DNA of 64,000 nucleotides. It comes from Amorphophallus konjac (lineage: Eukaryota > Streptophyta > Magnoliopsida > Alismatales > Araceae). A program made the translations under genes and the position numbers. Below the pieces are notes generated by a model. The model made no database searches and had not been told where the DNA came from. It saw only the letters and a program-made list of their open reading frames with translations. Numbering within the stretch: the first letter of the stretch is position 1; the number at the start of each line of letters is the position of its first letter. Below are positions 25,154-36,239 of this stretch, piece after piece. The stretch lies in NCBI GenBank assembly GCA_022559845.1, contig CM040117.1, forward strand, positions 79,434,559 through 79,498,558. Reading direction: 5' to 3'.

Positions 25154-26749
25154 ATGCCCACTCGTAGAGGTACACAGTACTCACGACCACCACCACCCAT
25201 GGCCGAATCACGAGTCCATAGTTCTGATGAAGTGGCCACAATGTTCCAAGCCCTTACAGGGTAAATGCAAGGGTTGACTACACGTATCGATGGGTTGGGT
25301 ACATGCATGGATGTGTTGACTACATGGGTAGATCGGATGGACGGGTTGAGTACGTGGATGAATGGCCTAGGCACCCGTCTGGAAGAAAAGATGAAGGCCT
25401 TAGAGGATAAGGCCGTCGAGTCGGACCAGTCCGTTCAGGGCCTGGTAGGGAGAGTTGCCACATTAGAGGGAGCCCCAGCCGAGGCACCCCCGAGAGCCCC
25501 AGTTGAGGCACCCCCCCCACCTACACATGGTAAACAAGAACTGGTTTAGCAACCTGCTGCCCCAAGATATCAAGGGATAGATGTTAGGAGGCATCAATTC
25601 CCCGAGGTGCTAGACTATGAGTCCGAAGATGAAAATAGGGGATATGGACGTGACCGTCATGTTCAACGATGGAATCGTGATGAGGATGAGCGGGCCCTCA
25701 TGACCGTTCGTGCCGACCCTCCCACTTTTGACGGGTCCTTAGACCCAAGGGTATATCTTGATTGGGAAGCTGGTATGGACCGATATTTTGAGTGGTTTGA
25801 AATGTCGGACCAACGGAAGGTCAAGTTTACCAAGATGAAATTGGTAGGGTAAGCTCAAACCTCTTGGAGAAACATGGAGAACCTGTAATTTCACCGTCAT
25901 GAACCCCAGGTAGAGACATGGGAAGAGATGAGGTCCAAACTTAGGAAGAGGTACCTCTCTGCCACTTACCGCCAGTGTCTCATAGACAGGTGGCAGAGTC
26001 TTACCGAAGGAGATCGGTCCGTCTCCGAGTACATCGCCGAGTTCGATGAATACTATTTACGATGTGACGCCACAGAGGATGACTCCCTCACTGTCTCCTG
26101 ATTTTGGCATGGGCTACGACCGCACCTACGGTATGAGCTTCTCTATCGCAAGGTGGAGAAGTTAGAGGATGCGTACCAAGTTGCTCTCAAGATGGAGTAA
26201 TTCGAGGGAGAGTTTGAGTCTATCCAATGGTTGGGCCCCATCCCTCTCCGTAGTGCTGAGTCATGTAGCTCCTTAGGCCCATACCCGAGGGGCCCCATGG
26301 CTCGACTTTCTAAGCCCGCCCGTCAGGAGCACTTCGCTCCTAGACCTCGTCCTCCCCCGCCACGGGATCTACCTCCACCCCAACCACAGGCACCCGTAGC
26401 TCGCCCCCCAGCACCCACTGGCCATTCTCTGGCACCGGCACCCCCACCCTTGTTGCCTATGGCACCTACACCACCACCCCTGTTGCCCACACTCCCTGTC
26501 CGTCGGGAGGACAAGGGTAAGGGAAAACTCATCGGAGAGAGTAGTAGGTCTCGACTACAATGTTTCCACTGTCATGGGTTTGGCCACATCGCCAACCAAT
26601 GTCCCACTCGTGCCACACTCGCCCAAGGGGTTAGAGAAGCCTCACCTTCTGGGCTTGTGTCTATCAGCTACGAGGCCGATCCGGAACTAGTTGATGAGTA
26701 CGAAGGTCTGGAGGAGCCTACCGACACTCAGGATGCGGCACTCGGATGA
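25154..26749 (+). pseudogene. E3 gag, one frame with six nonsense codons
   Basis: A single 532-codon frame from MPTRRGTQYSRPPPP to a TGA at 26749, without frameshifts. Order: N-terminal part; coiled region of repeated LTTRIDGLG/STWMNGLG-like heptads (25265-25440); proline-rich linker; gag core with PTFDGSLDPRVYLDWE and MDRYFEWF (25715-25800) and YLSATYRQCLIDRWQSL downstream; a second proline-rich stretch; one CCHC knuckle (CFHCHGFGHIANQC). Stops: 25262-25264, 25547-25549, 25850-25852, 25886-25888, 26099-26101 and 26198-26200. All fit Gln or Arg codons hit by C-to-T. The gag core resembles Ty3/Gypsy (chromovirus-like) gag. The clean frame suggests that the protein was under selection until recently. 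Confidence 0.8.
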
Positions 26750-27212
26750 TGGCCACCTAGTGGGGTTGATGTCATTGCATTAAGTCTAGGGTCATGCATG
26801 AGTCAGTTTTGTTTCTTCTTTGTGTGGTTTGTTTTGTGTGGTGTGGTTTGTGGAGTCTGCATGCGTCTTGTGCAAGCTTGTTGATGTCAGTCCCGTAAGA
26901 GTGAGAGACAATTTTGGGATCAGCTCTACATCTATGCCCCGGATCTAGTCACCTACAGGGACCCAACGGTGATTCCTAGTGAGTCTTCGAGCCGCCTCCT
27001 CCCCTTGAGAGTGACCCCACCCTGGAGTGTTCCACCCCTAGCCTCTTCCCGTAGCAGCATGCGCATATCGAGTATATACAGAATGAGCAGGTGACGATCA
27101 CTTGGAGTGGAGCGTACCCACGATATTTGGTATGGTGACGGATTTGCCGGAGCTACTCGAGCAGCAGCACCCCTTACTCGACGGGGTCGAGTTCCTCCCA
27201 CCCGGAGAGAAT
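26750..27212 (+). other. E3 3' untranslated region
   Basis: About 460 bp from the gag stop to the 3' LTR, where pol would normally be. A GTGTGG/TTTGTG-rich part is followed by moderately GC-rich sequence. The purine-rich CCCGGAGAGAATTG just before the LTR is a weak PPT candidate. Nothing coding is seen on either strand. Confidence 0.5.
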
Positions 27213-29397
27213 TGATGGGGCATCAAAGGCTAATGGCTTGTATTAGTGTGTATTATGATTTGTATTGACTTGTATTAGTGTGTTTGTTGATTTTTTTATC
27301 ATTTGGGCTCCTTTGTAAGGCTTTTAATAAGCCATTGGGCCATCTTCCATGTAGAGTCCATTAGTGGTTTTCATTTATTAGGTCCATTAAGGGGGTTATA
27401 TCATATTGGACCTTAAGGCCTTCATTATGGACCTTAAAGCCACTTAAGGCCCAATTGGGCTTTCCCCTCTCATAGGCTATCTGGATTGGAAAGTCCATAG
27501 GCTATGCATGGGTTCATGGGCTAGTGGATGGCCTTGGACCAAAGTTGGCCCAAGATTGGCCCATGAAGGGGGCGCCCCCTATTTTGTCCTTATTAGGCAA
27601 GTTAGGTTAGTTTGATTAGAATATGTAATGTGTTTTGACTACCTGGGATAAATGGGGTTTGACATCCCCAAGAGGCCCTTTACCCACCCTAGATCTGAGG
27701 GTGTGGGATGCCATTTGCCAATTTGGTCAAATCCATACAAATACCATGTATTTTTCATTTCTTAGAATTAATGAGAAGAAAAAATTATGAATTGCTTGGA
27801 GCAAACCTGCACGCCCCGCTCTCTCCCTCTGATTTCTCTCTTCTTCCTCCAATCTATAGGGTATAGAACCCTTCTATCTTTTCTTTAGCCCCTCTGGATT
27901 CTATCTCTGCTGCCGCCGCCGCCGTTCGTGCCGCCATCGAGCCGCCGGGAATCTGCTTCCGAAGTGCTGTGCAGATCTCTGTTCTGCTGGATAGAGGTTC
28001 ACTCCGAGAATTTTAGCTCCCAACTCCCTCATCTTTTGGAGCTGAGATTTTCAGGGTAGGTTCCCCTCTTGAACCCCAGCCTCCAAAAAAACAATCCCAT
28101 CATTTACCTATCGTTTGCTATTTTTTCATTTTCATGTTTTTCCACCTTCCAATTCTGTCCCTGTTCAGATTTATGTAACAACAGCTCTGTGGGTCCAAGT
28201 TTCGACCCCCTTTCTCTTATCTTCTTGGGTCACCAATTTTATTGGGGATTCGGTCCACCAAATACCTCTTCCACAAATTTTCTTGTGAATTTAAGATCTC
28301 GTTTATATTTTCAAAAAAAATAACTTCTGCTCCCAAATTATGTTCTGTCTCTGTTGTCAAGATCCGACCACCCAGCAGTATAAAATACGTTTTCCCACCC
28401 AAACCTCCACCAAATCTTTCATAAAAAGTATCCCCATTTTTCTCTCCATCCTCTCTACAACTTTTGTGAAGAGCCCAACATCTGAATTGGAGGTCTACAT
28501 CGCGGTCAATGCCAACTCTCAGGAAAAACCCCCTCTATCCTAAGATTTCGGGTTCTGTCCAACAGCAGCTCGTAAAATTGATCTAGGCCAGATCTGAGAA
28601 ATTCAAAATTATTTCTCTGGCCCTAGATCGAAGTATTTTGAAATAGCTTTCCAGAGGTACCTCTTATGCATCGCTCCGACGTCGGTACTGATCGCAGCAT
28701 CCATTCTCGCCGGGTCGCGCGCTGTAGAACATAAGCTCAAGTCCGTGGATAACAAGCCAAACCGCCCGGCTGGCCGGCCGTCTCGCCTTCCACAAGGCGA
28801 ACCAGCATGTCGACTTCCCTGGGAGAGCCCCTCTGGACGTCCCCGTCACAGCGGTGCCGTTCCGGGCCCACACGGCCCCACGGAACCGCACGTGGGTCTC
28901 ACGTTCGTGAGTACGCGTGCCGCCGAAGCTACACAAATCGTTGCCCGTCAACCCGAACCCGCTACTCCCGGGTCCCACTTTGTAGCCCTTTACCTCCCTG
29001 CGTGGAGTGGGCAGTAAAGCCATTGCTGTAATTTATTGTTCCGGGAGTACGAGATCGGCTAGGATCGTCTTCCCCACGCCCGGCGCATGGAGGTATTGTA
29101 TTCACTCCTTTACTCGGCATTTGCTTTGTTTGTATATACTTGTTTATGCCGCTGCTAGAGAGCATGTGTTAGGGCCATTAGCTCGATATATTATTATTCA
29201 CCGCTACTGCGAGAGACAGCGAGACCGCCCTGTGACCCGATCCGGGCACGAAGTAGAGAGTTGACCACCCTAGCTCACTGTCGATTTCTCAACCGTACAC
29301 GTCCGTACGCTTCCCTCGTTAGGGGCGATCGCGAGCTTGCTTAGAGTCTGAGGGTCGCATATCCATTGGTCTCGAGTCTGTGGTCCGTCCCGCATCA
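27213..29397 (+). repeat. E3 3' LTR
   Basis: Begins TGATGGGGCATCA and ends CCCGCATCA, collinear with 22673-24867 with many substitutions, so E3 looks clearly older than G1. Both LTRs carry the same GGGGGCGCCCCC palindrome (27570 region) and a CpG-rich right half. Confidence 0.85.
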
Positions 29398-30416
29398 CTG
29401 TCCCTTCTTCTTCCTCAAATCTCCCTCAGGCCGCGGGTGGCCTTCAAACCAACATCCCTAATGACCAAGCGGTCACACAACAGGTTCAGTCCTGTCTGCA
29501 GACTCCCATTATTGTTGCACCAACCCAACGAGCAAGCCATTTAGCTATTAGGCTGCAACGCCCACCACCTTCTCAACTTGTCTAACGGCCTATGCCAAAC
29601 CCATTTTCTGCCGACCCGGCTCCAGCCGAATCTAATGCCAACACTCTCCTCCTCCAAACGATTGCTAGCATGAAGGAACAACTCAAGAAGGTCACGGCTC
29701 CTAAAAATGCTCCGAAGATTACTCTCCCTACACTACTGGTTTTCCATGTACCTCCATCAGAGATGCCTAACTTTAGGCGCTATAATGGAACGAGCAACCC
29801 GTTCATCCATTTGAAAGACTTTATGTATGAGGCATCATTCTGGCAAGATAACAAGGCATCTTTGGTCTATTTGTTTTGAAGGTCCCTTGATGGCCCGGCC
29901 CTTGAATGGTTTTATTCTCTTGAACCAATTGAGGCCAGTGACTTTGATATGGTACAAAGAAAATTCTTACAGAAATATAGAGATCGTGTCGGCCATTCCT
30001 TATCCGTAACTGATCTGGTGGCTGAAAAGATGAAGCCCGAGGAGGACTTTGTACAATTTGCTGATAGATGGAGGGCGATGGCCGAAAAGTTAAAAGATAC
30101 ACTGTCGGAATCGGAGCAAGTTAAAATGATAGTATCTAATGCTACTCCACAATTTCGTCATATTTTGGCTATGAATAGACTGAATACCATGGAGGAACTA
30201 TGAGCCAGATACATTCAAACACAGATGAAAGACTCGCCCGTCATGGGTATGTTTGAACAAAGGCCAAGAATGCTGAGAAAGAACAATAATGTTAATACTA
30301 ATGGATGTTGTGCCCCTTAGGCACAAGCATATGTTATGATGTTTTGATGATAGCAACATAGTGAGAGTATCACAGGTGCATTCATAACAGTGAGACAGTA
30401 TAGATGCATTGCATAC

Positions 30417-32507
30417 TGATGCAGGACGATACCATGGACACGACAAGCTCACGATCGTCCCTTAACGAGGGAAGCGTCGGACGTACACGGTTGAGAAACC
30501 GGCTAGAGCTAGGGTGGTCAATTCACACTTTCATGCCCGGATCGGGTCATGGGACGGTAACGCTCTCTCTCGCAGCAGTGGTGATATAAATATAAAGTAA
30601 GCTACGATCCTAGAACATGCTCTCTAGCAGTGGCATAAACAAGTATATATGAAAATAAGCAAATGCCGAGTGTAGGGAGCGAGAACGATACCTCCACGCG
30701 CTCGGCGTGGGGAAGACGGACCCGGCCGAAACTCGTACTCCCGGAACAATAATATACAATATTACAGCAATACACGTCACTGCCCACTCCACGCATGGAG
30801 GTAAAGGGCTACACAATGGGGTCCGGGAGGACCGAATTCTGGTTGACGGGCGGCTTCTCGCGTTGATTCGGCAACACCCGAACTAGTGACGGTGGGGCCC
30901 ACGTGCTGTCCGGAGGGGCTGTATGGGACCCGGTGACACCACTGTAGTGGGGACACTTAGGGAAGCACTCCCCGGGCTGGCGGCATGCTGGTTCACCGGC
31001 CGGAGGCCAGGCGGCTCCGTTCGGCGCCGGTCGGAATAACCGGCCACGGATCTACAGCTTCTGGTTTTCAGCGCGCGCTCCGGCGAGAATGGACGCTGCG
31101 ATCAGCCCCGATCTCGGATCGACACAAAACTACCGCCGTTGGAAAGATAACTTCAAATAATTCAATCTAAGATTGAAGATCTAGCCTGGATCTGCACGGA
31201 TCTGGGCTTTAATGAATTGTTGAGTTGCTATCATACAGTGACCGGACTCTCAGATCTGTAGTGAACTTGTCTGAGAACTGCCTTTGACCGATATGTGAAC
31301 GTCCGAATCTGAAGTGGTGGTCTTCAAAAAAGTTGTAGGAAATCAAGCTAGGAAACCGGAACTATTTTTTATGAAGGATTTGGAAGTGGTTGTGATTTGT
31401 TATGATTTTTGAACTGGAAGGTGATCGGATCTGGGAATTAGCTAAAAACACTGTAGCAGAGATAGAACATGAATTTTTAATAAATGGATAGAGGGCGGAT
31501 CAAAAATCAAAAAAAATGGTGGATGTAGGGGATGATGGACAGAACGCCCAGTAAAATTGGGAGCCCCAACAAAAATCAAAAAGAAGGTCGAAGATGGGAA
31601 ACTCAGAGCTGCTGTCACTGTAGACAGAGACAGGACAGATCTGGGAGTGATTGAAGACCGAAATTGCAAAAATATCAAACGAAGGATTTTAGACCTGAAT
31701 TTTTTTGTGGATGATGTGATGGAAGATAGGAACACACCATAAAAATTACAAACCACTAAGAGGCTGTGGATGATAGCAGGATTTTCGTGAAGACACCTCT
31801 GTCCAGCAGGACAGAAAACCGAAGACGGATTCACGGCGGCTCGAAGGCGGCACGGACGGCGGCGGCGGCACAGATGAAGATCAGAGGTTGAGATGGGGAG
31901 ATAGAAGATTGATACACTCTAGAACTGGAGGTTTGGGGAGAGGAAACCAAGGGGAGAGGAAGGGGGCGCAAGGAGCTTCCAAGTTTCACACAAATTTTCT
32001 GAATTTTCACTAATTTTCACATGAAAATACAAGCTTATATATGCTTCCAACCAAATCCAACCTCAACCCTTGGATCTAGGGATGGGAGATGGAGGGTCTG
32101 GATAGCATGCCACAAACACACAAAAAATACAATAAAAAATTGAAGGGGGGGGGGGCGGCCTATTGACTATGGAGTGGCAAGGGAGACAATTTGACTTGGT
32201 AGGTAGCCTACCAAGGAAAAATCACCCCCTTTGTCTACCCATGTGGCAATTGACATTCAACTCATCTAGAAGGCCACCTAGGCTGGTTGACCAGCCCCAC
32301 ATGGTCTAGGTGGACCAATGGGAAAGGGCTGAGGGCCCCCTTGCTAGTCCTACCAGTAAATTACATAGAAACCCACACAATCTACGGGAGTGACGCATTG
32401 GCTGATAAAGCCGTACAATTGCGCGTATACTTTCCCGTGGATATAAAAATAAACTAAAGGACATAAATGCAATATGAAAAGTACTTGCTCGGCATCGATT
32501 CCCATCA
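30417..32507 (-). mobile_element. Solo LTR of the E3 family
   Basis: On the plus strand it runs from TGATGCAGGACG (30417) to CCCATCA (32507), so it is inverted relative to E3. A perfect 5-bp target duplication, catac, is at 30412-30416 and 32508-32512. Its parts match the E3 LTRs in reverse: the GTCCGTACGC-like and ACTCCACGC regions, the GGTTTTCAGCGCG area, and the disease-free CT/GA tract near 31860-31930. No internal region is present. Small open frames inside (for example 31442-31834 minus) correspond to non-coding LTR sequence. Confidence 0.85.
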
Positions 32508-32593
32508 CATACTTTGCATATGCTATGTTGTTGTGTTTAGCATTGATGGCATTTGTTCTCTGTATAGATGCATTGCATTCTGTCAGATATCAT

Positions 32594-33900
32594 GTCTATA
32601 CATCCATTGCTTCAGTTCAATATCTGCTATGCGCATACATTACATCAGTGCACTTAAGTGGGTTGACCCCCCAACTTCGCATGTCTGTACATTGCATTTG
32701 TTCATGGCTGAGCGTCTATACATTCGTGGCTTAGCCAGTGCATCATATGTGCAAGTCTGTACATCGCCCATACATTGTCAGGGCTCTTCATGCACTAAGT
32801 CTATACAGGCTAAGTTTGTACATCGGCTTGTTCATGCTTCATCAAGTCTGTACATTGTCAGTGCATCATATGAAGTCTGTACAGAGTCTTCTTGTTCATG
32901 CATTGCATCATTTGATCTAAAGTCTATACATTACATCAGCCTTGTCTTGCATGCATGAAGTAAAGTCTATACATTGGACTGTGTCATTTAGCATCTTACA
33001 AGTCTATACAATGTGCACCATCTCAGTCAGCTTCTGCATGCATTACATGAAGTATGTACACTGCATCGTCTTATGTTGCATCTCAGCATGCATTCACTGT
33101 AAAGTCTATACAGACTTCATCGTCTTGGTCATTGTCTCACTCGAGTAAGTCTGTACAGCCTTTTGCGTTGCACTTAAAGTCTACACATTACTGTAGCACG
33201 CAGTTCAAGTCCATACATTGGTCGGTGGCAAGTCTATATAGTGCTTATCTTTACCTATGTTCAGCCACCAAGTCTGTACATTCAGCAGATTGACTTTCCA
33301 AGTCTGTACAGCGTCATGCATCATTCCCAAGTCTGTACATCCTTCAGTTGAAATGCCAAGTCTGTACATCCTTCTGTTGAAATTCCAAGTCTGTACATCA
33401 GACTGGTTGAGCAAGTCTGTACATCGGTTGCATTCATATTGGAAGTGTATGCATTGGGGTCTTCACCTACGTTACATTTCAAAGTCTATACATTGTCACT
33501 GTTGCACGCATGAAGTCTGTACATCGTGCAACTTTTGATTCGAAGTCTGTACAGCATATGTTCTTCAAAGTCTTCACATTGCATCGTGTGCTTCATCATT
33601 CAAGTCTGTACAGGGTTTTGCCTAGAATGCATTGTTCATCAAGTCTACACACTATGTGCGTCTGCATCGCATTCATCAAGTCTATACACTCTTGTGTTTG
33701 CATTGCATTTACGCTAAGTCCATACACTGCATTTGGGCATTGGTCTTCACAGCAAGTATGTACATTGTTCAGAACGCCAAGTCCATACAACCATTGTGCA
33801 TACTTCATCTTGTGCATCACTGCACACACTGCAAAGTCTATACACTGTCTTCGCATTATCAAGTCTACACATTGCTTGATGCATCGAACGAAGTCTATAC
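32594..33900 (-). repeat. Array of ~37 copies of an 11-bp motif in S2
   Basis: The plus strand shows AAGTCTGTACA, AAGTCTATACA or a one-base variant about 37 times in 1.3 kb, mostly 25-45 bp apart. Examples are near 32750, 32840, 33269, 33299, 33329, 33357, 33385, 33411, 33510, 33600 and 33890. On the LTR strand the consensus is TGTAYAGACTT, usually preceded by an AT/GC-mixed spacer beginning with ATG or TGC. The spacers are not repeats of each other. S1 has only about six copies. The overlapping open frames translate the motif as repeated SLYI or KSVH strings and are not genes. Confidence 0.85.
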
Positions 33901-35605
33901 AATGTGTCGACATTAAACAGATAATTCTCTGTCTGACTGGCTCTGTTCGTGAAGCTTAATGAAGGGGCATGTGATCCGAGACTGGAAGGGCTGACAGGAT
34001 GACATGTGGACAAAACACCTGGGCAGGAAATGTGGAAGACACGCGCCCAGTGCTGCTTCTGCTGTGATTGCTTATAAAATGAAACCTTCGTCCACAAATG
34101 AAGATGAGATCGCATGCAAAAGCCTTGAAGAAAAAATAGAGAGCAGAGAGCCCTTCGATTCAGCAGAAGAGAGAAGAGAAAAGAGAGAAAAGGAAGAGAG
34201 TTGAGAGAGTGAAGAGTTGAGAGTTTTATTCCTCAGATCTTTGGTTCAAAACCAGATCTGAGGTTTGCTCACTTGCTTGAGCTATATTCCCTGCAGGGAT
34301 TCCTTTTGTCTTTCGTTTGTCTTTTGTTTTGTTTTTCGAAACTATTGTGTTCAAGCTGTGTGGCAGCACATGCAGTGGTGGATTCCACTGGACGGCTAAG
34401 CTGTATTGCCCAGCGGGTTTTGGAGAGGAGGATTCCTATGGACAACAAGTTGTGAGGCTCAGCAGGCGAGGTGGATACCTCGGACAGCAAGCTGTGAGGC
34501 TCAGCGGATTGTAGGCAAGCTGTGAGGCCCAGCGATTCAAGCTGTGAGTCAGCAATAAGCCACACTCGGGTTGAGTGTGGGGTGGATGTAGGTCTGGAGG
34601 ACCGAACCACCTAAAAGCCTTTGTCTACTGTGTGATTGTTTTGTGGTTTGCCTAGCTTCTATATTTCTATCTTCGCGCAGTAGATGTATGCTTAGGACAG
34701 TTCTTAATCTGTTCTGGGTGGTATTCGCATTGTGCCCACTATCTGTACAGTAGAAGTTTTAATTCCGCATTTGATTCTACTGCAGTAATTTTTTAACGGG
34801 TGTGTGATCTATTCACCCCCTGTGAACACCTAAAGAAGAAGATGTCACACCGACATTAAAAGAAGAAAAAGAAAGAAAGAATATCAAAGGGGGAGACTAA
34901 GGGGATGAAGAAAAGCTAAACTAAAGGAGCAAGAGATTGCTATATGGAGGGTGATCGCCAGAGGGGTTACCTCAAAAAGAAGGGAAATTTATCGCGAATA
35001 CCTGGTGAGAAAAGGGATGCGAGATGATTGTGGATTTCTTCCTCCTCCTTCTACCGGCCGGCCGATGAAGGGGGTTTCTCTCTTTGATTACCCTTAAACA
35101 AATCACAAACAACCAAAGATAAAATATGATTAGCCAAAGTGTAGTATCAATCCTCAAATAAAATAAGATGGTGAAATAATAGCATGAATTGTGCACCTTT
35201 TGGTTTCTTTAAAACCCCTAAGAGAACTAGAGAAAAGAGGAGATGTGATGCAAAGCTAATGCAAACGTAAAAAAAAGAACGATGTATGATGAACGAAGGA
35301 GGTGAGATGAGCTTAAAACTAGTGCAAAACAAATCCCTGCTGTTCCTGACAACAGTAGAGGGAGAGAAACTGACGATGGCCGTGGGATGCTGTATCCGAA
35401 GGATCAAAGGCTCTTGCAGAAGAGACAGCCTTCTCTATGAAGAATTCTATTGCTCTCTGCTAACAGCTAACTTTTTCTATCTCAGCGCTGCTCTGCTCTG
35501 CTAAGCTCTTCTCTGCTTCTAACTCCTTCTAACCTCTAACTCTTTCTTTAACCACTTCTAACCCTTTTTTCCCTTTCTCCCCTCGCGCGAGCTCAACCCA
35601 GGGGG

Positions 35606-35615
35606 CTATTTATAG
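35606..35615 (-). promoter_or_regulatory. TATA box of the E1 LTR
   Basis: The minus strand reads CTATAAATAG, aligned with the E0 and E2 LTR TATA boxes. Confidence 0.75.
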
Positions 35616-35774
35616 GGTGCAAAACACAGATCTGATGGGATAAGAACAGGCAAGACTCATCTATGGCAAGGTCTCTACTTCCCCAATCGAGCATGGTGAC
35701 CAAAACATAGCAGGGAACTCTCCAGGAAAGGTATGTTCAAGCAGGACTCGGAAGGGTGGAAGACGACCCACGGA

Positions 35775-36085
35775 AAGGCGTTATTCGAAATTGACGACCT
35801 GGGAGAAGGTGTTAATTAAAATCACGACTGGGACAAAGGCGTCAATTCATGGATTTAGTTTTAGTAATGAAAACATTCTTTATTTGAAAATGATGAAGAG
35901 ACGCCTGAGCGAGAGACGTTAATTCAAAACACGACCCATGGAGGGACGTTAATTCTTATTTTCTAATTTTGAGTAGGATTTGTAAAAGTCCAGAAACTGA
36001 CGTCTTTTGGATCAGTAGTCCTTTCTTTGAGAAACGCCCCGGCCCAAGCCATTATTTAAAACACGCCCTACGTAGAGTCGTGAAT
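35775..36085. repeat. Inverted-motif array in E1 U3
   Basis: Seven or eight copies of ACGACC/ACGCC..GGCGTTAATT-type motifs, such as ACGACC..GGTGTTAATT, GACGCC..GACGTTAATTC and ACGACCC..GGGACGTTAATT. Many pairs are imperfect. Confidence 0.7.
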
Positions 36086-36226
36086 TACAAAAATAATTAT
36101 AAAAAAGCCTAAAAACACACAAAAATAGAAAAACTTCATATTATGAAAATATTGAAGTTCACTTTGGGGCGTTAATATGGTGACATGAGATTTAATCAAC
36201 ATAGTATCAATTTTGGCGTGTCTACA

Positions 36227-36239
36227 GCTGCCCCGCCTT
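36227..36239 (-). promoter_or_regulatory. E1 polypurine tract
   Basis: The minus strand reads AAGGCGGGGCAGC directly before the LTR TG. E2 has the near-identical AAGGTGGGGCAGC. Confidence 0.75.

Larger units (their letters stand above)
22673..29397 (+). mobile_element. E3: gag-only Ty3/Gypsy-like element with two LTRs
   Basis: Two LTRs of about 2.19 kb flank an internal region of only 2345 bp that has a PBS and a gag frame but no protease, RT, RNase H or integrase. LTR ends are TGATG..CATCA (the 5' copy starts GGATG, probably T to G). Target duplication is ttgtc at 22668-22672 and ctgtc at 29398-29402, one mismatch. Such gag-only elements (called TR-GAG in other plants) must borrow pol from a relative. 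A solo LTR of the same family is in S2. Confidence 0.8.
7745..30305 (+). mobile_element. E0: Tat-type Ty3/Gypsy element, 5' part, split by S1/G1, E3 and S2
   Basis: The LTR begins TGTAGACACGCC at 7745 and ends CACGTTCACA at 21190, followed by a PBS, a leader and a gag frame. The same LTR start is seen in E1 and E2, and their LTRs end in TTCACA or CTCACA, which ties all three to one lineage. E0 is interrupted by S1 (8316-20512), E3 (22673-29397) and S2 (from 30306). Its pol and 3' LTR are not in the window. If the insertion is simple, the left 5-bp duplication would be gtgct (7740-7744); the partner is outside. Confidence 0.8.
22317..30305 (+). pseudogene. E0 gag, split by E3 and S2
   Basis: The frame opens at 22317 (MMLRSGRIVNMANQEY). 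It shifts once between about 22440 and 22496, then runs in frame to 22672 (LNELIIALSQLDDAQRQAV). E3 sits at 22673-29397. After the duplicated ctgtc the same frame resumes at 29403 (PSSSSNLPQ) and continues through a Tat-type gag domain: NPFIHLKDFMYEA, GPALEWFYSL, FVQFADRWRAMAEKL. Stops are TAA just before 29592, TGA at 29877-29879 and TGA just after 30200, all explicable as C-to-T in Gln or Arg codons. S2 ends the gene at 30305. That the frame is kept across E3 confirms the E3 boundaries. Gag would be the particle protein; this copy is dead. Confidence 0.8.
30306..34820 (-). mobile_element. S2: Sirevirus-like LTR, inverted, split by an E3-family solo LTR and cut by E1
   Basis: Begins TGTTGTGCCCCTT on the plus strand, the reverse complement of the S1 end, and runs to 34820 where E1 starts within its G-run (ATTCACCCCC). 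With the 30417-32507 insertion removed it is collinear with the reverse complement of S1, but longer (about 2.4 kb against 1.4 kb), mostly because of the expanded 11-bp motif array. The first few tens of bases of the LTR should lie beyond E1. It interrupts the E0 gag. The left flank is atgga (30301-30305); the matching duplication would be outside the window. Whether it is a solo LTR or part of an element cannot be told here. Confidence 0.75.
34821..36226 (-). repeat. E1 3' LTR
   Basis: On the minus strand it starts TGTAGACACGCC (at 36226) and ends TAGGTGTTCACA (at 34821). It has a TATA box in reverse at 35606-35615, GGCCGGCCG near 35055, and the AGAGGGGTTACCTC block near 34962 that is also in E0. 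U3 (35775-36085) holds the inverted-motif array. Length 1406 bp. Confidence 0.85.

Noticed and set aside
32467..33959. Overlapping open frames of 60-163 aa in S2
   Set aside because: They exist because the 11-bp motif lacks stops in some frames. The repeated SLYI/KSVH strings follow the motif, not a protein.
34851..34855. CGACA as the end of S2
   Set aside because: It resembles an LTR end, but the shared TTCACA/TGTGAACACC end and the cut G-run place the S2/E1 junction at 34820/34821.
34856..34930. Purine tracts (AAAGGGGGAGAC) as a Sirevirus PPT
   Set aside because: The strand is wrong for S2, and alignment with E0 shows that this is the end of the E1 LTR.
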